Source: Caenorhabditis remanei (lineage: Eukaryota > Nematoda > Chromadorea > Rhabditida > Rhabditidae). From it: a stretch of DNA of 64,000 nucleotides. The first letter of the stretch is position 1; each line of letters opens with the position of its first letter. The notes beneath the pieces are model-generated. The model was not told where the DNA came from and did not search any database. It saw nothing but the letters and a program-made list of their open reading frames with translations. Below, one piece after another: positions 56,591-64,000 of this stretch. The stretch is from assembly GCF_010183535.1 (NCBI RefSeq), contig NC_071330.1, forward strand, positions 11,823,717 to 11,887,716, given 5' to 3'. The position numbers were made by a program, and so were the translations under genes.

Positions 56591-57088
56591 CTATTTGTGT
56601 TTCTCAGCGGTTTACCTGTGCTCGTACGTTGCAAAAATGAGAACATATTGCGTATACTATTTGCCGATTTGAAATCATTTCTTGTTGGGTTACGGTAGCA
56701 ACGAGTGCTAACTTACTTTTTTCAAAGAATTTTTCCTATTTCTTAAATTCTCTTCCACCGAGAATCTCCTTCCTATTCATCTTGTCTAGACACATATCTT
56801 CACCCAAAACATTTTTTCTGCTGCTTGCACTCATCCCCCAGATGGCCGAGTTCATCTGCCAGCTGTTCACCGGAAAGTAAATTCAAAAGTTTGCTCGAAA
56901 TTGAGCAGCCCAAAAGTGCACATGAACTTTTAGTCATTTCTGGACAATTCTCAGTTATGGGGGAATAGTCGGACGTGTGTAATGATCGCTAGCAGATTTT
57001 TGAGTCTCTATTTGCTTGTCGGTCCTTTTCTTTTACTCAAGTTCCCTTCATCATCCAATCTCCATCTTCTTCCAGCCTCGTCCTCACC

Positions 57089-58057
57089 ATGGACTCCAAA
57101 CCATCAGCACCAGCCTATCCACAGGCTCCTCCAGCCTACGCAGAGGCTGCTGGAGGTGCTCCAGCTCCACCAAACGTCATCTATCCACCACAACAGATGC
57201 CGAATCCACAACAACAGCAACAACCGGTAATTTGCTTTTTGTGGAATTCCTAAAAAACTTCAAATTTCCAGATCTATGTTGTTCAACAACCACAGGAGGT
57301 CATCATCGTTCATGCCAATGCTAAGATGGCGCCGTCATTCGACCCATACAACGAGTTCTGTCCGCATTGCAATGTGAGTTTGTCTGAAAATTTGAGCAGG
57401 TGTCTTGAGAATAATTAGGGGTTAGGCAGGTGGGAAGTTGTGGAAACTAACTGACAAACAAGAAAAGTTATTGATTAAGAAACGAGAGGTGAAGAGAGTG
57501 CAGAGAAGCTATCTCTGCTTTCTCTTAGTCTTCTCGTTTGGAAGATACAACGCTTGAAAGTTTAGTGGAAAGGCGGAGAGCACAGACGGTTAGCGTGTCT
57601 AGTCGTCTGCACTCTAACCTCGAAAGTTTAAGGCGGTGTATCTCCTTAGGGATGAGAGTTATCAAAACATTTTCAACTACAAAAATGTGTATAATTTCTT
57701 TATCTACATTTTTGTAGTTGACAACTTTGAATAGTGTGAAATCGAATTGAGATAAAACTCGTTAAAATTACACAGTCAGAGTGTCTGACTTCTCTGCGTC
57801 TCTCTTCCCCGTTCTAAGTTTCGAACCAACCCTTGGAGCATATGCTCAATTAAACTATACAAAACTCACGAAAATCCTTCCAGGTGAACGTGGTGACCCG
57901 TGTTGAGCGCACAATGGGATTCTGCTCTTGGACGATGCTCTTCTTGGGTCTCTTCGTCTTCTTCCCACTTCTCTGTTGCTTCTGTTTGGATGGATTCAAA
58001 GACTCGAGACACGCGTGTCCACAGTGTGGAACCATTCTTTCTTACAAGAGAAGATAA
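57089..58057 (+). CDS. LITAF-domain protein 1
   Basis: Three exons (57089-57226, 57272-57373, 57884-58057) join in frame to 137 aa. Residues 1-60 are Pro/Gln/Tyr-rich (PSAPAYPQAPPAYAE, PQQMPNPQQQQQ), with PxY-type motifs like those that recruit NEDD4 and ESCRT partners in LITAF proteins. The LITAF domain follows: FCPHC near 77-81, a hydrophobic membrane-inserting stretch (TMLFLGLFVFFPLLCCFC), and the closing HACPQCG near 124-130, so both zinc-binding halves are present. LITAF/SIMPLE proteins are monotopic membrane proteins on late endosomes and lysosomes. Intron 2 (510 bp) carries the GACGCAGA and AACTACAAAAATG repeats. A related gene follows 345 bp downstream on the same strand. Confidence 0.92.
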
Positions 58058-58074
58058 ATGTCTCTCGATTCTCA

Positions 58075-58093
58075 GCCCCCCCCCCCCCCCCCC
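58075..58093. repeat. Uninterrupted C/G homopolymer tract
   Basis: About 19 consecutive Cs (Gs on the other strand) lie 18 bases after the LITAF-1 stop, probably in its 3' UTR. Long G-tracts are unstable in Caenorhabditis and need the DOG-1/FANCJ helicase. Confidence 0.85.
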
Positions 58094-58401
58094 GGTCCTC
58101 CCCCATTTCTTGCAAATATTCTTGCAAATAATCCAAAAAGTCTGTAAATTTTGTTCTTGGCATTCCCCTCTCTTGACGACCCCACCCACTCCTTTTCCTC
58201 TACTATACTAATATTTATATATCCAATCATTTTTTGACATTTCCCAACAAAAAAACCATAAAATGGCTCCTGAAACCCATAAATTTCCCAATTTTTATTC
58301 ATTGAAACGCCCCAATTTTCTGACGTCTCTCTGTTCATTGTATCCCCTTTTCTCCGCTCTTTTTGGATAAAACATCTCTTGGCTGTGTTCTTTTCTGCAA
58401 T

Positions 58402-59421
58402 ATGTTGAGTATAGAAATTGGTAGCTCACCGGAGGAAGAGGTCAAATATGTTGGCTACAAGACTCCGTATCAGGAGTATTGTCCGGATTGCAAGGTGAGT
58501 TATTTGAAGATTTAAAACCATGAAATCCGCGGAACAAGATTAGGGAGAAGGGGGAAAAATAGAAAATTACGAATAAAAAAATCTGGGTGAATAGAAATCT
58601 CGTAATTATCATAGTTGTCAAGACCCGGCTTCAAAAAAATTAACAATTTTTTCAAAGCATTTTTTGACATTTTTTCAATTTTTCATCAAAAATGTGAGCA
58701 TTTTTAAAGATCAGTCAGAATTTTTTCTAATCCTGAATCATAGTCAAAAGTTTAACAAAAAAATTCAAAACTTCGATAAAATCGTATTCTGGTAAGTTAA
58801 ACCCAAAATTCACAAGATCCAGCATCGGAAAAGTTTAAAGAATTGTGAGGTTGAAAAAATCCAAATATCGGGAACACTTATTTTGAATTAAATAAAAAAC
58901 CGAGGTAGAGCAATTTAGTGTGAGACGGAAATTGAATACCGTAAAACTTGAAGAAAGCTGAAAATCCAAGCTAGGAAAAGACCAAACTCGCCTTTGTTCA
59001 TACTTGTCAAGGCGCAGATAATTGGCGCCAACATTCAAAATTAAATTTTTTTTGAACATTTTGAACAAAATAGTCAGAATTTCGACTATGATTCAGAATT
59101 TTAAGAAATTCTGAAAAATCATCGGAATGTTCACATTTTCAATTAAGAAGTGAATAAGTGTTTATATAAATTTTGAACAACAAGCTTATTTTTTGAAGCC
59201 GGTGCGAATCTTCTAAACTAAACCCCAAAAATTACGAAAAATTTCAGAAAACAATCATCACAAAAACCGAAAAAGTGTGTGGAATGCTGAACTTTGTCCT
59301 TTTCATCGCCTGCCTCTTCCTTCCGTGCCTTGTTGTTTGCTTCTGGTGTCGTTGTTTCATGGATATCGAACATCAATGTCCAGACTGCAAGAAGGCTCTC
59401 GGAAGACGTGATAAAATTTGA
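58402..59421 (+). CDS. LITAF-domain protein 2
   Basis: Two exons (58402-58494, 59248-59421) join in phase 0 to an 88-aa protein that is almost only a LITAF domain. It has YCPDCK at about 26-31, the membrane stretch LNFVLFIACLFLPCLVVCFW, and HQCPDCKK near 74-81. It lacks the Pro-rich N-terminal tail of its neighbour, so it probably lacks the PxY-type partner-binding motifs. The exon boundary falls at the same place in the domain as in LITAF-1 (after the first CxxC), which supports tandem duplication. The 753-bp intron has no exon; it carries loosely inverted ATAGTC/GACTAT-containing stretches. Confidence 0.9.
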
Positions 59422-59720
59422 GGCATACCAAGAAAAGTTAATTAAGTTATTTCTTACGTGACATTCCTTTCCACAATAAATATAATTATTTTCTCTTTTC
59501 ACCGTGACTTCCCAAAAACCCCCAAAATGAAAAAAGTCTTATCAAAAATAAAGATCAATACCACGTCTCCGCTTATATCGAATCTCGATTATTCCCTCTT
59601 CATCAGTTGTCCGACTTGGTTGATCTTCTCATAACTGTGAAAACAAGAAACCAACAAAATCACAGGTTTAGGTAAGTAAGTTCTCAGTGAGAAGATCTCA
59701 CTATTCCCATACTTTAAGTT
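59422..59720. other. Spacer between LITAF-2 and the membrane-protein gene
   Basis: AATAAA at about 59475 and again near 59547 are likely 3'-end signals. A short minus-strand block (YEKINQVGQLMKRE then stop, about 59595-59640) looks like a terminal exon but has no partner. Confidence 0.4.
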
Positions 59721-61695
59721 ATGAAGTTCACTCTGAGCTTGCTCCTGCTCACCCTGCTTCACTCGAAGCCCTCCGCCGGTCAGGCTCCGCCTCCTCCGTC
59801 ATCGTCTGCGGCCCCTCCGACCGTCTATCATAGTGTCTACGTTCCTGTCGGCGTCGGCGAGCCCCAAACGGATCGTAAAGAGTTCAAGCAATTTGGTCTG
59901 TTCCCATCGGAGTTCACTAAATGCGGAGGATCTACTCTGAAATTGAATGAAGCATTTCCTAAAGAAAATACGCATAATGTTGAAATTTTGGTGGATTGCG
60001 AGCCGTCACCGACACGCGTCCTTATTGGAAAAGATATGAAACTTGATGGTTTCAAGAGAGATCTCAAAACCGAATGTGAACTTTTCGCGTGCACGGATAC
60101 GGATTATGAAGACAAAGGCGCTGATTTAAAAGCTATTGGAAATTCAGTAACAGGTTCAGATGTGCCTAAAGCGCCAGAAAAAGAAAAAGTTGACATCAAT
60201 GTTTGTGGGGCAAAAAAGGCTGGGTATATGCCGGTAAGTAATTGATTTTAAAGGATTTTAAGACATGTCAACGCTTCATTTTTCCAGAACTCTGCAACCC
60301 AAGTCATTTTTGCAAACGAAGGCAATTGCTACCAAGCGGTGAAAGGTTCCGAGGCAAGCATTAAAGCACAACAAGATATCCATCAAGTGCCCAGATGGTT
60401 GAAGGCTGACAAGGATCTATATAATTTGAGGAATTTCTATTTTTCGGATGAGGTATGCGGTGGATTGAGTACACATGCATACATAACTATAATTTCAGAA
60501 ATCTGAAAACCTGAAGCGTGTTCCATACATATTCACGCATCAACCCACCCAAAACCCAACTTATCTTGCGTGTGGAACCACGTGCGATCGGGGTAAAGTA
60601 GTCAAACTCACGATGCGACCTGCCGGATATTCTACTATAATCTATGTGGATTCGAAGAAATGCTCATCGTTCCGAATCTGTTATGCTGCTGTCGACTTCT
60701 TGGATGATACGAAGACTCCGACTTGTAAAGATGACTTCACCATTGACGTTCTCTTCAAGAATGGAGTTGTCATTTGGGGAAAGAAGGGTAGATCTTCAAC
60801 GATTGAGTTCATGAGTCAGTATCATCAGGAAGCACATACAGTAGCAATTGAATTTGGATATGGAGTTAAGGTTCATGGTAATACCGTTGGAAACTTTTAC
60901 CTTGGAAATGATCATCGTGAAATCGTTACCAGTGATTCGGGAGGTTATGCGGCCAGTGAAGCTTCACAGCTCTCGTTTATTTTCCCACATGAGAACTGTT
61001 TGAAGGAAGGAGCTGGAATCTTCTCAAAGGTGAAATCTTATAGTTAGCATTACATTCAATCGTATTTCTATTTTTGCAGAACATTGAAACCGGAAAAACG
61101 TTCACAAGTCAAGCTAATAAAGTAGAGTCAAAAGGAACCAAATACGATGACAAAGGGGAAGCAATCAGCGGTACACCAGCTGAAACTGCCACCACCACCA
61201 CCAAAGAGCCCGTCCAAAATCTTGTCTATACCACTACCCCAGCTGCTGTTCGAATCATGGCCGAGCCAGGAGCATTGAGTATGATTGAGGAGAATGAGGC
61301 TGCTTCGAAGGCCCTCTTTGTCGCTGGAAAATGGTGGACTTGGGGTATTTATGCTGGATTTGTGATTGGAACTCTGGTCACGTTGGCTATCGGTGGTGGA
61401 TTGTTCTACTTGTTGAGAAGAACTGTTTTCGGTGTTTGGTGAGTTTTTGGAGGATCTGTCCTTTAAAGTTGTATTCTTGACTTTCAGGTACCGAGGAATG
61501 TACAAACGATATGGATGCGACGCTTCTGGAACCACTGGAGGTATCACTGGAGTCGGTTTTGGAAACACTACTGCTGCTGTCGAGACGGTTGCTGGAACGA
61601 CTGGAGGAACCACCGTGGGAACCAGTACTGTCGGAACAACTGGAGGAGGAGATACCACTGGAAGCACTAGTGGATCTAGTACTATTGCAATGTGA
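59721..61695 (+). CDS. Type I membrane glycoprotein, unknown function
   Basis: Five exons (59721-60233, 60288-60452, 60499-61029, 61080-61438, 61488-61695) join in frame to 591 aa. A signal peptide (MKFTLSLLLLTLLHSKPSAG) is followed by a Pro/Ser-rich stretch and a long extracellular region with about ten cysteines (for example CELFACTDTD, YLACGTTCDRGK, KKCSSFRICYAA). A single transmembrane helix lies near residues 493-518 (GIYAGFVIGTLVTLAIGGGL). The cytosolic end is basic, then Gly/Thr-rich (GTTGGTTVGTSTVGTTGGG). I know similar layouts from nematode-restricted surface proteins but cannot name the family. Start, stop and all splice sites look normal. Confidence 0.85.
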
Positions 61696-62269
61696 TTTGA
61701 TGTGTATTTTCTTTTTTTTTAAGAGCTGAATGTGAAAGAATAAAATGGAATTGTGTTTTGGTTGCTTAGTGATTAACAAGAGTTGCAGCGAGCAGCACCT
61801 TTTGCATTTCAAAGACCTGGGTGGAGTGTCACAACTGCATCAACTAGAACAAAGGATTCCATCAAGAGGTTTCCACTTGTTGTCAGAACGCGTTAATCTA
61901 CGGGAACCTCTGAGCAAGAGAAAAAGAGCTCTGGGAAATCTGGCACTGTGCCAACCTATGTATAGGGGAGTCTGCCAAATTATTGATTCTTTAAACAATT
62001 ATGTGGGAAGAACGATATACATCCCACCAATAGATTTCACCTATAGTCTATTGTCAAAACAGAGACCTCTGAGCATGGGAAAATGAGTTCTGGGAAGTCT
62101 GGCACTGTGCCAACATCTGCGTAACCTATGGCAGGGTCGATTCAGTCATTGATTTTTTCGAAGAACTGCGAAAGAACGTTATATGTTTGAAATTGTTCAT
62201 TGGCATATACAAAGTACAGGAGAGAAGAATTTCAAACACAAAAAAAGAAAACGACAAAAAATCAATTAT
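61696..62269. other. Spacer with a tandem duplication
   Basis: Two similar blocks of about 165-185 bp (about 61905-61985 and 62065-62150) share GAGCTCTGGGAAATCTGGCA, or GAGTTCTGGGAAGTCTGGCA, and CACTGTGCCAAC. Open frames here are by-products. No gene is supported. Confidence 0.5.
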
Positions 62270-62905
62270 TCAGTTGGCAGCAGCAACATCCTCGGCTCCG
62301 GCAGCAGATGGTCCAGCCTCTCCAGCTGCAGCAGCAGCAGCAGCTTTTTCAGCCTCCTTGGCTTTCTTCTTCTCAGCAGCAGCCTTCTCCGCAGCCTCAT
62401 CTTCCTCGTCAGTTGGAATCTCAAAGATTACGCGAAGCTCTTCTGGAGACTTCCCTTTAGCCATAAGAGCAACTTTCTTGCAAGCATAGTTCATGAGTTG
62501 CTTGATATCCAAATAATTGGCAGCAAGAATCAGATGGAAGAGCTCATCATTATCGATTTTGAGGAACTCCTCGTCCCATTCTGGGATAGTCACATTCTTT
62601 GGGACAGTGTCGTCGTCGACTGGGATCGGCTCCCCTTTGTGATGCTCACAAAATTCGACAACTTTGACGAGAGCGGGTTTTTTGATGTTGTCCATTGGAA
62701 TAGACTCATCCATTTCAGCTCCTCCATGAAGATTCGAGACAAGATCATTGAGAGTTTTCGATTGTTTGACGGCCTCAGACGAGATCTTCACTTCATCTCC
62801 ATCGCATGACTCCAACGTGTAATAGACAGTTGGTTCGGCTGGAGCAGCCTCAGCAACTGGAGCATCGACGGCGGGGACTTCAACTGGGGCTTGCTCAGCA
62901 GACAT
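62270..62905 (-). CDS. Skp1-related (SKR) protein, copy A
   Basis: A single exon of 211 aa from the ATG at 62905. The Skp1 POZ-like fold spans about 25-110 (YTLESCDGDEVKISSEAVKQ, DNIKKPALVKVVEFCEHH) and the cullin/F-box-facing helices span about 125-165 (NDELFHLILAANYLDIKQLM, CKKVALMAKGKSPEELRVIF). Skp1 proteins bridge F-box proteins to cullin-1 in SCF ubiquitin ligases. The usual C-terminal ENQWCEE helix that grips the F-box is replaced by an Ala/Lys/Glu-rich tail (EDEAAEKAAAEKKKAKEAEK) ending in SAAGAEDVAAAN. It pairs head-to-head with copy B and shares its promoter. It differs from B at a few residues only (for example VIFEIP against VIYGIP). Confidence 0.93.
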   Translation of the reverse strand: MSAEQAPVEVPAVDAPVAEAAPAEPTVYYTLESCDGDEVKISSEAVKQSKTLNDLVSNLHGGAEMDESIPMDNIKKPALVKVVEFCEHHKGEPIPVDDDTVPKNVTIPEWDEEFLKIDNDELFHLILAANYLDIKQLMNYACKKVALMAKGKSPEELRVIFEIPTDEEDEAAEKAAAEKKKAKEAEKAAAAAAAGEAGPSAAGAEDVAAAN

Positions 62906-62924
62906 CACGATATTGAGTACGAGT

Positions 62925-63340
62925 TCTGTAATTAAAGACGAATGAATCGATGAAGAGAAAAAGAAAGAAGGGAGAGACAGAAAACAGTATGAGCCGCAGA
63001 CAAGAGAAGGAATTAATGTAAATGGAAAATGAGATGTCTCTACGGTCCATCCATCTCCTTTTATACTAATTTTTCTTGCCAGGGACCATACGCAGCTAAG
63101 CAGATACGCAGATACGCATTCGAGAGACCTATCATGTCCCTTTAAACGCAGGAAAAGAGTAAGGTCCCTGGGAAGAAAAATTAGTATAAAAGGAGATGGA
63201 TGGACAGTAGAGACATCTCATTTTCCATTTACATTAATTCCTTCTCTTGTCTGCAGTAAACGGCTCATACTGTTTTCTCTCTCTCTTTTTCTCCTTTTTC
63301 CTTTATCGATTCATTCTCCTCTTATTACAGAACTCTTACT
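62925..63340. promoter_or_regulatory. Inverted-repeat bidirectional promoter of the SKR pair
   Basis: The two arms (about 62939-63085 and 63168-63320) are inverted copies. They share AGTATGAGCC, AGACAAGAGAAGGAATTAAT, GAAAATGAGATGTCTCTAC, CCATCCATCTCCTTTTATAC and CCAGGGACC. Each arm supplies a TATA box, CCTTTTATAC at 63057-63066 for the minus gene and GTATAAAAGG at 63184-63193 for the plus gene. The unique centre (about 63086-63167) has a CAGATACGCAGATACGCA direct repeat. Confidence 0.8.
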
Positions 63341-63350
63341 CAATATCGTG

Positions 63351-63983
63351 ATGTCTGCTGAACAAGCCCCAGTTGAAGTCCCTGCCGCTGATGCTCCAGT
63401 TGCTGAGGCTGCTCCAGCCGAGCCAACTGTCTATTACACGTTGGAGTCATGCGATGGAGATGAAGTGAAGATCTCGTCTGAGGCCGTCAAACAATCGAAA
63501 ACTCTCAATGATCTTGTGTCAAATCTTCATGGAGGAGCTGAAATGAATGAGTCTATTCCAATGGACAACATCAAAAAACCCGCTCTCGTCAAAGTTGTCG
63601 AATTTTGTGAGCATCACAAAGGGGAGCCGATCCCAGTCGACGACGACACTGTCCCGAAGAATGTGACTATCCCAGAATGGGACGAGGATTTTCTCAAAAT
63701 CGATAATGATGAGCTCTTCCATCTGATTCTTGCTGCCAATTACTTGGATATCAAGCAACTCATGAACTATGCTTGCAAGAAGGTTGCTCTGATGGCTAAA
63801 GGAAAGTCTCCAGAAGAGCTTCGTGTCATCTACGGCATTCCAACTGACGAGGAAGATGAGGCTGCTGAGAAGGCTGCTGCTGAGAAGAAGAAGGCCAAGG
63901 AGGCTGAAAAAGCTGCTGCTGCTGCTGCTGGAGAAGCTGGACCATCTGCTGCCGGAGCCGAGGATGCTGCTGCTGCCAACTGA
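63351..63983 (+). CDS. Skp1-related (SKR) protein, copy B
   Basis: A single exon of 210 aa from the ATG at 63351, which follows CAATATCGTG, to TGA at 63983. It is nearly identical to copy A through the Skp1 core, with the same missing ENQWCEE C-terminal helix and the same charged Ala-rich tail. Differences include PAADAP for PAVDAP, NESIPMDN for DESIPMDN, one fewer Ala in the tail and VIYGIP for VIFEIP. Both copies are open end to end, so both may be functional SCF adaptors or variants specialised for a subset of F-box proteins. The high identity over gene and promoter points to a recent inverted duplication or ongoing gene conversion. Confidence 0.93.
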   Translation: MSAEQAPVEVPAADAPVAEAAPAEPTVYYTLESCDGDEVKISSEAVKQSKTLNDLVSNLHGGAEMNESIPMDNIKKPALVKVVEFCEHHKGEPIPVDDDTVPKNVTIPEWDEDFLKIDNDELFHLILAANYLDIKQLMNYACKKVALMAKGKSPEELRVIYGIPTDEEDEAAEKAAAEKKKAKEAEKAAAAAAGEAGPSAAGAEDAAAAN

Positions 63984-64000
63984 ATAATTGATTTTTTGTC

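Larger units (their letters stand above)
51265..57088. other. 5.8-kb repeat-rich intergenic region
   Basis: No gene is supported. It contains a CGTAAATCTAC cluster (52712-53235), pyrimidine-rich tracts (about 53250-53500), two foldback elements (53890-54490 and 54495-55715) and a copy of the 9.8-10.1 kb repeat (56395-56590). Confidence 0.5.

Noticed and set aside
59595..59640. Minus-strand YEKINQVGQLMKRE terminal exon
   Set aside because: No upstream exon; the plus-strand gene starts immediately beyond, so kept only as a note.
61432..61812. Thr/Gly- and Ser-rich frames on both strands
   Set aside because: Shadows of the Gly/Thr-rich tail of the membrane-protein gene.
1..64000. CRISPR arrays, bacterial operons, rRNA genes
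   Set aside because: The sequence is eukaryotic; repeats here are irregular in spacing and no rRNA-like block was seen.

Overview
The window is nuclear DNA of a Caenorhabditis-type nematode; the species cannot be fixed from the sequence. It is AT-rich, most introns are short with GTRAGT donors and TTTCAG acceptors, and the gene families are nematode ones: a divergent T-box factor, MIG-18-like secreted repeats, Skp1-related genes and small LITAF proteins. I built exon models by hand from splice signals and kept those whose reading frame closes across every junction. Splice boundaries may be off by a base.

Region by region: 1-2.2 kb is non-coding with a CCGGAA-type repeat. 2.3-3.3 kb is a T-box gene (+). 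3.7-8.1 kb holds a phospholipase B-like lysosomal hydrolase gene (-) and, downstream of it, a truncated copy of its promoter and first two exons that ends at a hairpin MITE. 8.4-10.3 kb is a sesquipedalian-like PH-domain gene (+) whose large intron is mostly a foldback transposon. 10.7-11.6 kb is the Arp2/3 subunit ARPC3 (arx-5). 11.9-13.8 kb is a secreted protein of unknown function (-). 14.7-15.5 kb is the 3' part of an Asn/Gln- and Lys-rich protein gene (+), followed by two related cysteine-rich microprotein genes (-).

17.57-26.13 kb is an 8.56-kb LTR retroelement with LTRs that look identical. It encodes Gag with a zinc knuckle and an aspartic protease, and then, instead of reverse transcriptase, RNase H and integrase, a 1188-aa UPF1-like superfamily-1 helicase. 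This is the most unusual object in the window. Just downstream, 26.9-28.4 kb is a palindrome with two 757-bp arms that look identical.

28.7-40.5 kb is gene-poor, with minisatellites, MITEs and two orphan exon candidates. 40.55-41.45 kb is an SH2 protein lacking the canonical FLVR arginine. 41.8-46.3 kb is a secreted MIG-18-like multi-repeat protein (-). 48.16-49.41 kb is a mariner element with one nonsense codon. 50.2-51.3 kb is a multi-pass membrane protein with Bax-inhibitor-1-like features. 51.3-57.0 kb is repeat-rich. 57.1-59.4 kb is a tandem pair of LITAF-domain genes, 59.7-61.7 kb a type I membrane protein, and 62.3-64.0 kb a divergent pair of near-identical Skp1-related genes sharing an inverted-repeat promoter.

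The host genes do not form one pathway; this is ordinary Caenorhabditis gene mixing. Links between neighbours come from duplication (PLB fragment, microproteins, LITAF pair, Skp1 pair) and from transposons, which explain most of the long introns and gaps.
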